This document shows, one piece after another, positions 50,448 to 58,753 of a DNA stretch of 64,000 bases. Origin of the DNA: Mycolicibacterium palauense (GTDB taxonomy: Bacteria > Actinomycetota > Actinomycetes > Mycobacteriales > Mycobacteriaceae). The notes under the pieces were generated by a model, which did not search any database, was not told where the DNA came from, and worked only from the letters and a program-made list of their open reading frames with translations. The DNA lies in assembly GCF_002592005.1 (NCBI RefSeq), contig NZ_NVQF01000005.1, positions 51,746 through 115,745 on the forward strand, read 5' to 3'. The position numbers were made by a program, and so were the translations under genes. Numbering within the stretch: the first letter of the stretch is position 1; every line of letters begins with the position of its first letter.

Positions 50448-51517
50448 CGTGTCGTTATCCACTGGGCGATGGTATCGGCCTGTTCGGCGCGTGCCCCCGG
50501 GGTGGTGAAGTAATGGTCGGTGTCTATCGAACACAGTTGCTTGTCGGTGCCGGCCAGCGCGTCGTGGATGCGCCGGGCATCCGACGGGAACACCCCGGTG
50601 TCGCGGTCGGCGTTGATCACCAGCGCCGGGCACTCGATCCGGGCCAGGTGCGGCTCGGCGCGGGTCCGTGCGGTGCGCAGGCTCCACATGCCCAGCCAGT
50701 TGCGCAGCGTGGTGGCCGCGGCGATTCCGCGGGTGGAGCGGTTGGCCCTCACCGGGGTGCCCGCGTAACAGAGGTTGGGCTCGCGGCCGGTGGGTTCCAG
50801 CGTGGGGTCCACCATGCGGGGGTCGGCCCAGGTCCGCATGACGGTGAACGGCCGGTCGGAGAAGCCCGCGGCGCGCACCCGGGCCAGCTCGGCCTCGGCC
50901 CAGTCGGTGATGGCGTGGTTGCGGGCCACCTGCGCGGCGCGGTAGCGCCGCACGAAGTCCTCGGAGAACGGCGGGCCGTTGCGCCCGTCGAACAGGTCCA
51001 GGTCGGGGTCGCCTGCCACCGGGTCGTTCTCGTCGACGACGGCGCCGTCCATCCAGGCGGTCAGCACGTCGGGCCGGCCGGGGTGGGCGGCACTGGCGAC
51101 GTAACCGTCGGCCGCCGGCAGGTCGGGGTCCTGAAGCGCGCGGGCCTGGTAGGCGGCCATCAGCGAGCCGCCGCCGGAGTTGCCCAGCAGCACGACGGTG
51201 TCGACGCCCGCGACCTCGCGCAGCCAGCGCACGCCCACGCCGATGTCGATCAGCGCGTGGTCGAGCACGAAGCTGCTCTCGAAGCCGCGGAAACGGGTGT
51301 TCCAGCCCAGGAAGCCGATGCCGCGGGCGGCCATGTACTCGGCGAGATAGTGCTCGGAGAAGTCGATCTGGTAGTGCGTGGCGATCATCGCGATCCTGGG
51401 GGCCCCGCCCCGGGCGCGGTGGTAGAGGCCCTGGCAGGGATGCCCTCCGGCGCCGGCGCGGGCCGCGGTGGGCGACTCCAGGCCGACGAACTCACGGACC
51501 ACGTCGGGGTCGTCCAT
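50438..51517 (-). CDS. Alpha/beta-hydrolase (Rv0272c-like)
   Basis: 359 residues from ATG 51517. Alpha/beta-hydrolase fold: RIAMIATHYQIDFSEHYLAE, YMAARGIGFLGWNTRFRGFE, nucleophile elbow VVLLGNSGGGSLMAAYQ (GNSGG), the acid in LVINADRDTGVFPSDARRI and His in CSIDTDHYFTTPGA. It probably hydrolyses an ester or thioester; no substrate is known. It stands one base from the TetR gene upstream on the same strand, so the TetR-hydrolase-hydroxyacid dehydrogenase genes likely form one operon controlled from the palindrome at 52.17 kb. Confidence 0.85.
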   Translation of the reverse strand: MDDPDVVREFVGLESPTAARAGAGGHPCQGLYHRARGGAPRIAMIATHYQIDFSEHYLAEYMAARGIGFLGWNTRFRGFESSFVLDHALIDIGVGVRWLREVAGVDTVVLLGNSGGGSLMAAYQARALQDPDLPAADGYVASAAHPGRPDVLTAWMDGAVVDENDPVAGDPDLDLFDGRNGPPFSEDFVRRYRAAQVARNHAITDWAEAELARVRAAGFSDRPFTVMRTWADPRMVDPTLEPTGREPNLCYAGTPVRANRSTRGIAAATTLRNWLGMWSLRTARTRAEPHLARIECPALVINADRDTGVFPSDARRIHDALAGTDKQLCSIDTDHYFTTPGARAEQADTIAQWITTRWH

Positions 51518-52126
51518 TCAGCTGTCCTCCTCGGGTGGGTCGGTGCCGTAGACGGCGCGGTAGAAGACGTTGGACAGGGTGGTGATGCAGGCGGTGTCGT
51601 CGGGGTCGGCGCCGCCGGCGAGCTGGGTGTAGCAGAACTGGTTGAGCATCGAGACGATCGCTTCGGCCAGCAGGTGCGGGTCGTCGCCGGGGCAGTGGCC
51701 CCGGGCCTGGGCCCGCACCACCGTCTCGGTGATGAACTCGACCGGCCCGGCGCAGATCTGCGCCCAGTGCTGGGCGAAGTCGTCGTTGATCATGGCCAGC
51801 TGGGAGACGCTGATCATCTCGGCGAGCCGGTGCCGGTAGGTGTTCCAGTGCGCGGTGGCGGCCCGGTGCACCCGTTCCCGGTCGGACAGGCCGTGGGCGG
51901 TGACGCCCCGGGCGCGCTCGCCCGCTTCGTCGCGGAACCGCAGCGCCCACTGGCGGACCATGTCCTCCTTGGAGTCGTAGTAGTTGTAGAACGACGCCGT
52001 GGACTTGCCGGCCTCGGCGGCGATGTCGGCGACGGTGGCCGCCAGGATTCCCTTGCGGGCGACCACCGTGCGCGCCGCGGCGTCCATGGCGGCCCGGGTG
52101 CGGATGCCGCGGGCGGTGGCGGCCAC
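51518..52126 (-). CDS. TetR-family regulator (Rv0273c-like)
   Basis: 202 residues from ATG 52126. N-terminal HTH: IRTRAAMDAAARTVVARKGI, LAATVADIAAEAGKSTASFY and NYYDSKEDMVRQWALRF. The ligand domain has AMINDDFAQHWAQICAGPVE. It is divergent from the glyoxalase gene at 52221, and a perfect long dyad lies in the gap, so it very likely represses both directions. Its ligand is unknown; the neighbouring hydrolase and hydroxyacid enzyme suggest an acyl or organic-acid signal. Confidence 0.88.
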   Translation of the reverse strand: MAATARGIRTRAAMDAAARTVVARKGILAATVADIAAEAGKSTASFYNYYDSKEDMVRQWALRFRDEAGERARGVTAHGLSDRERVHRAATAHWNTYRHRLAEMISVSQLAMINDDFAQHWAQICAGPVEFITETVVRAQARGHCPGDDPHLLAEAIVSMLNQFCYTQLAGGADPDDTACITTLSNVFYRAVYGTDPPEEDS

Positions 52127-52164
52127 TGGGTGATGTCCTCCGGGTCGGTGTGAGGGCTGGGCTC

Positions 52165-52192
52165 AAACTGAATCTGATGTTAGATTCAGTTT
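52165..52192. promoter_or_regulatory. TetR operator: perfect 11-base arms
   Basis: AAACTGAATCT (52165-52175) and AGATTCAGTTT (52182-52192) are exact inverted copies around GATGTT. This 28-base dyad is AT-rich, lies between the divergent TetR and glyoxalase genes, and has the size of a TetR-family operator. Confidence 0.8.
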
Positions 52193-52220
52193 CACGTACG
52201 GACCAGGAGGTGGTCAACCC

Positions 52221-52796
52221 GTGATCAAACCGGACAACACCAACCCGGAATTCGAACTCGGCGGCATCAACCACGTCGCCTTGGTCTGCTCGGACATGGC
52301 GCGCACCGTGGACTTCTATTCGGGGGTCCTCGGTATGCCGCTGATCAAGTCGCTGGACCTGCCGGGGGGACTGGGTCAGCACTTCTTCTTCGACGCCGGC
52401 GGGGGATCGTGCGTGGCGTTCTTCTGGTTCGCCGAGGCCCCCGACCGGGTGCCCGGGGTGTCCTCACCCGACGCGCTGCCGGGGCTGGGGGAGATCGTCA
52501 GCGCGGTCTCGACCATGAACCACCTGGCCTTCCACGTGCCGGAGGAGAAGTTCGACGAGTACCGCCGGCGGCTCAAGGAGAAGGGGGTGCGGGTCGGGCC
52601 GGTGCTCAACCACGACGAGAGCCCGATGCAGGCCTCCCGGGAGCTCCATCCGGGGGTCTACGTGCGCTCGTTCTACTTCCACGACCCCGACGGCATCACC
52701 CTGGAGTTCGCCTGCTGGACAAAGGAGTTCACCGAGCAGGACGCCGTGACCGTGCCGCGCACCGCCGCCGACCGCAGGGTGCCGGCCGGCCGTTAG
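52221..52796 (+). CDS. Glyoxalase/dioxygenase-superfamily protein (Rv0274-like)
   Basis: 191 residues from GTG 52221. VOC fold: ELGGINHVALVCSDMARTVD, FYSGVLGMPLIKSLDLPGG, then NHLAFHVPEEKFDEYRRRLK and VRSFYFHDPDGITLEFACWT. His in INHVAL, His in MNHLAF and Glu in TLEFACW are placed as VOC metal ligands. It could be a lyase, isomerase or extradiol-type dioxygenase. It is controlled from the dyad upstream. Its stop codon shares bases with the stop of the convergent TetR gene. Confidence 0.85.
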   Translation: MIKPDNTNPEFELGGINHVALVCSDMARTVDFYSGVLGMPLIKSLDLPGGLGQHFFFDAGGGSCVAFFWFAEAPDRVPGVSSPDALPGLGEIVSAVSTMNHLAFHVPEEKFDEYRRRLKEKGVRVGPVLNHDESPMQASRELHPGVYVRSFYFHDPDGITLEFACWTKEFTEQDAVTVPRTAADRRVPAGR

Positions 52797-53416
52797 GCCC
52801 GGAACAGCCGGGGCTCGTTGAGCCGGTCGATCGTCGAGGTCAGCTGGTCGACGAGTTCCTCGGCGCTCAACCCCACCGCGCCGGCCAGCCAGGCGCTCAG
52901 GGTCTCGCCGACGCCGCCGACCACGAAGTGGGCGATCGCCGCGATGCGGGGGGTGGCGGCCACCCGCAGCGCGGACTGGATGTGCTCGCTGGACAGCATC
53001 GCGAACAGCCCGCCCTGTTCGGCGCGCTTGCGCAGCAGCACCGCATTGGAGAGCCGGGCACTGAACAGCAGCCGGCCCACCCGGGGATCGGACTCGATGC
53101 TGTGCACGATGTTGGCGATGCCGGCCCGGTTCTGCTCGGCGGGAGGGGCGGCGGCGACCGCGGCCTGGGTGGTCGCCGCCAGGGTCGCCACGACGTCGTC
53201 GAACACCGCGGCGACGAATTCGTCCTTGTCGGTGAAGTTCTCGTAGAAGTAGCGCGGACTCAGCCCGGCCTGCCGGCAGATCACCCGCATCGTGAGCTCG
53301 ACGGGCGGTTCGGCCCCCAGCAGGTCCAGGCCGGCGGCCAGGAACCGGCGCCGGCGTTCGGCGTGCCGTACGCCCGCGGTGACACCGCGGTAGGGGCGCG
53401 CACCGGGATCGGCCAT
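52793..53416 (-). CDS. TetR-family regulator (Rv0275c-like)
   Basis: 207 residues from ATG 53416 (an earlier ATG 12 codons upstream is open but would cover the promoter). HTH: VRHAERRRRFLAAGLDLLGA, LTMRVICRQAGLSPRYFYEN and FTDKDEFVAAVFDDVVATL. The helical ligand domain includes IVHSIESDPRVGRLLFSARL. It is divergent from the MpaB-like gene at 53497 and probably regulates it. The stop overlaps the glyoxalase stop by four bases. Confidence 0.86.
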   Translation of the reverse strand: MADPGARPYRGVTAGVRHAERRRRFLAAGLDLLGAEPPVELTMRVICRQAGLSPRYFYENFTDKDEFVAAVFDDVVATLAATTQAAVAAAPPAEQNRAGIANIVHSIESDPRVGRLLFSARLSNAVLLRKRAEQGGLFAMLSSEHIQSALRVAATPRIAAIAHFVVGGVGETLSAWLAGAVGLSAEELVDQLTSTIDRLNEPRLFRA

Positions 53417-53458
53417 GGACACATCTTGACACTCGTCGAGCGGCGCGGGCAATATTAG

Positions 53459-53473
53459 GAAACAAACGTTTTC
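53459..53473. promoter_or_regulatory. Candidate TetR operator between the regulator and MpaB-like gene
   Basis: GAAACAAACGTTTTC contains the palindromic core AAACGTTT with near-symmetric GAAA/TTTC flanks. It lies midway between the divergent starts at 53416 and 53497, where a TetR site is expected. Confidence 0.45.
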
Positions 53474-53496
53474 ACTTTCTGGGGACAGGTGGACCT

Positions 53497-54369
53497 ATGA
53501 CGATCAGCGATGTTCGGGTGGCGCCCCCACGGCGTGGTTGGTGGGCGCGGCGCGGAGCCGGTGGCGACGACGGCCTGATGGGTGTCGCGCTGCTGGCCGG
53601 CCCGGCCAACGTGATCATGCAGCTGGCCCGCCCCGGCGTCGGCTACGGCGTCGCCGAGAGCCGGGTGGAGAGCGGGCGCATCGACAAGCACCCGGTCAAG
53701 CGTGCCCGCACCACGTTCACCTATCTGGCCGTGGCCACCAGGGGCACCGACGCCCAGAAGGCCGCCTACCGGCGCGCGGTCAACCGTGCCCACGCGCAGG
53801 TGTACTCCACCGAGGGCAGTCCCGTGGAGTACAACGCCTTCGACAAGGACCTGCAGCTGTGGGTGGCGGCCTGCCTGTACAAGGGCGGGGTCGACGTGTA
53901 CCGGCTGTTCATCGGCGAGATGGACGAGGAGACCGCCGACCAGCACTACCGCGACGGCATGAGCATGGGCACCACGCTGCAGGTGCCGCCGGAGATGTGG
54001 CCCGAGGACCGGAAGGCGTTCGAACGCTACTGGCAGGAGTCGCTGGAGAAGGTCCACATCGACGACACCATCCGGGAGTTCCTCTACCCGATCGCGGCCA
54101 ACCGGATCCGCGGTGTCCGGCTGCCCCGGCGGGTGCAGCAGGCCCACGAGGAGCTGGCCCTGCTGATCACCACCGGTTTTCTGCCGCAACGTTTCCGCGA
54201 CGAGATGCGGCTGCCCTGGGACGAGCGCCGGCAGCGCCGTTTCGACCGGCTGATGGCGGCGCTGCGCACCGTCAACCACGCCCTGCCCCGGCCGGTGCGC
54301 CAGTTCCCGTTCAACGTGCTGCTGCGTGACCTGGACCGGCGGATCCGCACGGGACGTCCGTTGGTCTAG
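53497..54369 (+). CDS. DUF2236/MpaB-family oxygenase-like protein (Rv0276-like)
   Basis: 290 residues from ATG 53497. Family features: [20 protein letters not shown] (GPANVxMQ), [20 protein letters not shown], and [20 protein letters not shown] followed by [20 protein letters not shown], which in MpaB and latex-clearing-protein relatives line a haem or oxygen site. It is probably an oxygenase acting on a lipid or prenyl-like substrate; this is family-based. The methyltransferase gene starts 19 bases after its stop, so the two are likely co-transcribed. Confidence 0.83.
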   Translation: MTISDVRVAPPRRGWWARRGAGGDDGLMGVALLAGPANVIMQLARPGVGYGVAESRVESGRIDKHPVKRARTTFTYLAVATRGTDAQKAAYRRAVNRAHAQVYSTEGSPVEYNAFDKDLQLWVAACLYKGGVDVYRLFIGEMDEETADQHYRDGMSMGTTLQVPPEMWPEDRKAFERYWQESLEKVHIDDTIREFLYPIAANRIRGVRLPRRVQQAHEELALLITTGFLPQRFRDEMRLPWDERRQRRFDRLMAALRTVNHALPRPVRQFPFNVLLRDLDRRIRTGRPLV

Positions 54370-54388
54370 TCGGCGTACCCTCGCGGGC

Positions 54389-55279
54389 ATGCGTAGCGAC
54401 AACGACACCTGGGACATCACCACCAGCGTCGGCTCCACGGCGTTATTCGTGGCCGCCGCAAGGGCGTTGGAGGCCGACAAACCCGATTCGCTGGCCGTCG
54501 ACCCGTTCGCCTCGGTGTTCTGCCACGCCGTCGGCGGCCGCTGGGCCGCGGTCCTGGACGGCGAGGCCCCCGGGGACAAGTTGCACACCGAGTTCGGCAC
54601 CCACTTCGTGAACTACCAGGGTGCGCGCACCCGCTACTTCGACGACATGTTCGCCAGGGCCACCGCCGACGGGGTGCGCCAGATCGTCATCCTGGCGGCC
54701 GGCCTGGACTCGCGGGCCTACCGGCTGCCCTGGCCGGACGACACCGTCATCTTCGAGCTGGACCAGCCGCAGGTGCTCGACTTCAAGCGCCGGGTGTTGG
54801 AGGGCCGCGGCTCGCGTCCGGGTGCGGAGCGTCGCGAGGTCGCCGTCGACCTGCGCGACGACTGGACCGGGGCGCTGCGTGCCGACGGTTTCGACGCCAC
54901 CCGGCCGGCGGCGTTCCTGGCCGAGGGGCTGATGATCTACCTGCCGGCCGCCGCGCAGGGCGACCTGTTCCGCGGCATCGACGACCTCGCCGCGGCGGGC
55001 AGCCACGTCGGCATCGAGGAGGGCGAGCCGATGCCCGAACCCGCCTACGAGGCCGCCAAGGCCGCCGAACTCGCGGCCGACGACGGCGAGTTCTTCACGC
55101 TGATCTACAACGAGCGCTACGCCCGGGCCGCCGACTGGTTCGGTGAGCGCGGCTGGACGGCTATGCCGACGCCGTTGGCCACGTATCTTCGTACGCTCGC
55201 CCGGCCGCTTCCCGACGCCACGAGTGAGGCCTACCCCATGGTCCAGTCGAACACCCTGGTCAGGGCCGTGAAGGGGTAG
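54389..55279 (+). CDS. SAM-dependent methyltransferase, mycobacterial TIGR00027/LCMT-like (Rv0281)
   Basis: 296 residues from ATG 54389. Signature start [38 protein letters not shown] motif [36 protein letters not shown], and [20 protein letters not shown] as in leucine carboxyl methyltransferase-like proteins. Mycobacteria have many copies, mostly of unknown acceptor. It is the last gene before ESX-3, as Rv0281 is before eccA3 in M. tuberculosis. Confidence 0.88.
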   Translation: MRSDNDTWDITTSVGSTALFVAAARALEADKPDSLAVDPFASVFCHAVGGRWAAVLDGEAPGDKLHTEFGTHFVNYQGARTRYFDDMFARATADGVRQIVILAAGLDSRAYRLPWPDDTVIFELDQPQVLDFKRRVLEGRGSRPGAERREVAVDLRDDWTGALRADGFDATRPAAFLAEGLMIYLPAAAQGDLFRGIDDLAAAGSHVGIEEGEPMPEPAYEAAKAAELAADDGEFFTLIYNERYARAADWFGERGWTAMPTPLATYLRTLARPLPDATSEAYPMVQSNTLVRAVKG

Positions 55280-55319
55280 TCCGCACCCCCCGTAGACCCC
55301 CGCTCGGACCTCTCGACAG

Positions 55320-55338
55320 TTAGCTTATGCAATGCTAA
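55320..55338 (+). promoter_or_regulatory. IdeR-like iron box 1 upstream of eccA3
   Basis: TTAGCTTATGCAATGCTAA matches the 19-base IdeR consensus TTAGGTTAGGCTAACCTAA at 14 positions by eye, with perfect TTAGC/GCTAA ends. IdeR represses ESX-3 under iron-replete conditions in mycobacteria. It lies about 42 bases before the GTG start. Confidence 0.7.
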
Positions 55339-55354
55339 CTTCAGCAAAGTTAGC
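55334..55354. promoter_or_regulatory. Inverted repeat bridging the two iron boxes
   Basis: GCTAACTT (55334-55341) and AAGTTAGC (55347-55354) are exact inverted copies around CAGCA. The dyad reaches from the end of box 1 into box 2. It could be a further IdeR half-site pair or the site of another regulator. No Zur-type box was recognised. Confidence 0.5.
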
Positions 55355-55368
55355 TAAGCCAAAACTAT
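55350..55368 (+). promoter_or_regulatory. IdeR-like iron box 2 upstream of eccA3
   Basis: TTAGCTAAGCCAAAACTAT matches the IdeR consensus at 13 of 19 positions by eye, weaker on its right half. Its centre is 30 bases from that of box 1. Confidence 0.5.
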
Positions 55369-55379
55369 CTTGAGGAGAC

Positions 55380-57242
55380 GTGCGGGGGCAGCCGTGTGCT
55401 GCGTCCGTTCAGACAGCTATGGACGACCAACGAGCGATCGCGGTGCCCCGGGTGGACGCCGACGTCGTCAGCCGCTTCGCCACCTGCTGCAAGGCACTGG
55501 GGCTGACCGTCTACGAGCGCCGGCGGCCCGCCGACGCGGCCGCGGCGCGGTCGGGCTTCGCCGCGCTCACCCGGATGGCCCACGACCAGTGCGACGCCTG
55601 GACGGGGCTGGCCGCCGCCGGCGACACGTCCATGCCGGTGCTGCGGGCCGTCTCGGCCACCGCAGCCAGCGCCGGCGCGCTGGCGCGCCGCGTCGAGCTG
55701 GCGCCCGGCGCACTCGGCTTCACCTACGACACCGGGCTGTACCTGCAGTTCCGGGCCACCGGCCCGGACGACTTCCACCTCGCCTACGCCGCGGCGCTGG
55801 CCCGCGCCGGTGAGCTCGCCGCGTCCGACGCCCTCGTCGGTGAGGTGCTGGCCCGCCGCAACACCTTTCACGAGGCCCGCTGGGTCGCCGCGGCGACCCA
55901 CCACCGCGCGCAACGCTGGTCCGACGTCGTCAAGCTGCTGACCCCGATCGTCAACGATCCCGGGCTCGACGAGACGTTCGCGCACGCCGTGCGGGTCGCG
56001 CTGGGCACCTCGCTGGCGCGGCTGGGCATGGTCGCCCCGGCGCTGTCCTACCTGGAGGAGCCCGCGGGCCCGGTGGCGGTGGCCACGGTCGACGGTGGGT
56101 TGGCCAAGGCGCTGGCCCTGCGTGCCCACGGCGACGAGGAGTCCGCGGCGGAGACCCTGCAGGAGCTCTACGCCGCCAATCCCGAGAACGACGAGATCGA
56201 GCACGCGCTCTCGGACCCGTCCCACGGCTTCGTCACCACCAGCGCGGCGCGGATCGAGGCCCGCACCGACCCGTGGGATCCCGACACCGAGCCCAGCGAG
56301 GCCGACTTCGTCGACCCCGACGCCCACGACCGCAAGGCCGTCCTGCTTGCCGAGGCCGAGGAGGAGCTCGGGCAGTTCATCGGCCTCGACGAGGTCAAGA
56401 ACCAGGTGGCGCGGTTGAAGAGCTCGGTGGCCATGGCACTGCTGCGCCAGGAGCGCGGCCTGGCCGTGGCCCAGCGCGCGCACCACCTGGTCTTCGCCGG
56501 CCCGCCCGGCACCGGTAAGACGACCATCGCGCGTGTGGTGGCCAAGATCTACTGCGGGCTGGGACTTCTCAAGCGCGAGAACGTCCGCGAGGTGCACCGC
56601 GCGGACCTGATCGGCCAGCACATCGGCGAGACGGAACACAAGACCAACGCCATCATCGACAGCGCCCTGGACGGGGTGCTGTTCCTCGACGAGGCCTACG
56701 CGCTGGTGGCCACCGGCGCCAAGAACGACTTCGGCCTGGTGGCCATCGACACCCTGCTGGCCCGCATGGAGAACGACCGGGACCGGCTGGTGGTGATCAT
56801 CGCCGGCTACCGCGCCGATCTCGACCGCTTCCTGGACACCAACGAGGGCCTGCGGTCGCGGTTCACCCGCAGCATCGACTTCCCGTCCTACTCGGCCGGC
56901 GAGCTGGTCGAGATCGCCTCGGCGATGGCGGCCCAACGCGACAGCGTGTTCGAGCGGGCCGCGGTCGAGGAACTGACGGCGCTGTTCGGCCACCTGGCGT
57001 CCTCGACGACCCCGGACGCCGCCGGGGTGGACCGCCGCAGCCTCGACGTCGCCGGCAACGGCCGGTTCGTCCGCAACGTCGTCGAGCGCTCCGAGGAGGA
57101 ACGCGAATTCCGCCTCGATCACTCCGATCTGGCCGGCGGCCATGAATTCACCGACGAGGAGCTGATGACGATCACCGTCTCCGACGTGCGCAACTCGGTG
57201 GCCCCGCTGCTGCGCGGCCTGGGTCTGGGCGTGCCGGCATGA
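55380..57242 (+). CDS. eccA3: ESX-3 AAA+ ATPase EccA3
   Basis: 620 residues from GTG 55380 (GAGGAG only two bases before it); an ATG at 55419 is the alternative start. The N-terminal TPR-like half includes VVSRFATCCKALGLTVYERR and LAPGALGFTYDTGLYLQFRA. The C-terminal CbxX-type AAA+ domain has Walker A GPPGTGKTT near 374, Walker B GVLFLDEAYALVATGAKNDF, and LRSRFTRSIDFPSYSAGELV as sensor and arginine-finger region. EccA is the cytosolic chaperone ATPase of type VII secretion, handling EsxG/H and PE/PPE substrates for iron and zinc acquisition. The iron boxes upstream make it iron-repressed. Confidence 0.95.
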   Translation: MRGQPCAASVQTAMDDQRAIAVPRVDADVVSRFATCCKALGLTVYERRRPADAAAARSGFAALTRMAHDQCDAWTGLAAAGDTSMPVLRAVSATAASAGALARRVELAPGALGFTYDTGLYLQFRATGPDDFHLAYAAALARAGELAASDALVGEVLARRNTFHEARWVAAATHHRAQRWSDVVKLLTPIVNDPGLDETFAHAVRVALGTSLARLGMVAPALSYLEEPAGPVAVATVDGGLAKALALRAHGDEESAAETLQELYAANPENDEIEHALSDPSHGFVTTSAARIEARTDPWDPDTEPSEADFVDPDAHDRKAVLLAEAEEELGQFIGLDEVKNQVARLKSSVAMALLRQERGLAVAQRAHHLVFAGPPGTGKTTIARVVAKIYCGLGLLKRENVREVHRADLIGQHIGETEHKTNAIIDSALDGVLFLDEAYALVATGAKNDFGLVAIDTLLARMENDRDRLVVIIAGYRADLDRFLDTNEGLRSRFTRSIDFPSYSAGELVEIASAMAAQRDSVFERAAVEELTALFGHLASSTTPDAAGVDRRSLDVAGNGRFVRNVVERSEEEREFRLDHSDLAGGHEFTDEELMTITVSDVRNSVAPLLRGLGLGVPA

Positions 57243-58753
57243 GCTTCACCCCCCGCACCCCGGACAACCACAACCCCGACCGGGTGACCTACCGGCGCGG
57301 GTTCGTCACCCGTCACCAGGTGACCGGATGGCGGTTCGTCATGCGCCGCATCGCCTCCGGCGTCGCCCTGCACGACACCCGGATGCTCGTCGATCCGCTG
57401 CGCACCCAGTCGCGCGCGGTGCTGATGGGTGTGCTCATCGTGATCACCGGCGTGCTGGGCTGTTTCGTGTTCTCCTTCATCCGTCCGGGCGGCGAGGTCG
57501 GCACCAACGCGGTGCTGGCCGACCGCGACACCGCCGCGCTGTACGTGCGGGTCGACGACCAACTGCATCCGGTGCTCAACCTCACCTCGGCCCGGCTCAT
57601 CGTCGGCGAGGCGGTCAACCCGACCCAGGTGCGCGGCACCGACCTGGACAGCCTGCCCCGTGGCGCGATGATCGGCATCCCCGGCGCACCCGAACGCATG
57701 GTGCAGACCGGCGGCGCCGACGCCGACTGGGTGGCCTGCCAGGGCTCCGACGCCGTCGCCCCGGGCGTCACGGTCATCGCCGGCCCGCCCGCCGGCGGCG
57801 GGGAACGCGCCACCACGCTGCCCGACGACTCCGCGGTCCTGGTCGCCGGCGCGGCCCCGGCGGGCACCGGCCCGGCCACCTGGCTGCTGTGGGACGGCCG
57901 GCGCAGCCCGATCGACCTGGGCGATCGCGCCGTCACCGCCGCGCTGGGCTGGAACGCCGAAATCCCTGCGCCCCAGCCGATCACGCCCGGTCTGTTCAAC
58001 GCGATCCCCGAGGGCGCCGCCCTGGCCGCCCCGGTGATCCCCGGCGCGGGCACGCCGCCGCAGTTCGCCCTGCCGGTGGCCGCGCCGGTCGGCGCCGTCG
58101 TGGTCGCCTACGGTGCCGACAACACGCCGCTGCACTATGCGGTGCTGCCCGACGGCCTGCAGCCGGTCTCCCCGGTGCTGGCCTCGATCCTGCGCAACAG
58201 CGACTCCTACGGCCTGGCCCAGCCGCCACGCCTCGGCGCCGACGACGTCGCCCGGCTGCCCGTCTCCCAGCTGCTGGACACCGCGTCCTACCCGCAGCGG
58301 CAGCTGCACCCCGTCGACCCGGCCGCCGCGCCGGTCACCTGCGCGCACTGGTCCAAACCCGTTGACGCCCAGACCAGCACGCTGACCCTGCTCTCCGGCG
58401 CCGCGCTGCCGGTGCGCGAGGGTGTGCAGACCGTCGACCTCCCGGGCACGGCGGCCGGCGCGGCCGCACGGGTGGCGTTGCCCGCCGGGGCGGGCTACTT
58501 CGTGCAGACGGTCGGCCAGGATCCCGCCTCGCCGACGGCCGGAGCGCTGTTCTGGGTCTCCGACACCGGCGTCCGCTACGGGATAGCGGGGACGGACGAC
58601 ACCGTCGCCGCCCTGGGCCTCACACCGCCCCCGACGCCGATCCCGTGGTCGATGCTGTCGCTGTTCGGCGCCGGCCCGGCCCTGTCGAAGGCCGCGGCGC
58701 TGAGCGTGTTCCCCACGACGTCCCCCACGACCGGTGGGCAGGAGACCCGATGA
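57239..58753 (+). CDS. eccB3: ESX-3 membrane component EccB3
   Basis: 504 residues from ATG 57239, overlapping eccA3 by four bases. Cytosolic start ([20 protein letters not shown]), one membrane helix ([20 protein letters not shown], about 60-80), then the large periplasmic domain with repeats: [40 protein letters not shown], the conserved Cys pair (WVACQGSD and VTCAHWSKP), and [20 protein letters not shown] at the end. EccB stabilises the secretion complex in the envelope. Confidence 0.95.
   Translation: MSFTPRTPDNHNPDRVTYRRGFVTRHQVTGWRFVMRRIASGVALHDTRMLVDPLRTQSRAVLMGVLIVITGVLGCFVFSFIRPGGEVGTNAVLADRDTAALYVRVDDQLHPVLNLTSARLIVGEAVNPTQVRGTDLDSLPRGAMIGIPGAPERMVQTGGADADWVACQGSDAVAPGVTVIAGPPAGGGERATTLPDDSAVLVAGAAPAGTGPATWLLWDGRRSPIDLGDRAVTAALGWNAEIPAPQPITPGLFNAIPEGAALAAPVIPGAGTPPQFALPVAAPVGAVVVAYGADNTPLHYAVLPDGLQPVSPVLASILRNSDSYGLAQPPRLGADDVARLPVSQLLDTASYPQRQLHPVDPAAAPVTCAHWSKPVDAQTSTLTLLSGAALPVREGVQTVDLPGTAAGAAARVALPAGAGYFVQTVGQDPASPTAGALFWVSDTGVRYGIAGTDDTVAALGLTPPPTPIPWSMLSLFGAGPALSKAAALSVFPTTSPTTGGQETR

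Noticed and set aside
47460..50513. A 1017-codon open frame on the plus strand
   Set aside because: It lies antisense to fadE6 and the 2-hydroxyacid dehydrogenase, has low-complexity Gly/Arg/Val composition and no recognisable domain. Long antisense frames are expected where third positions are nearly all G or C.
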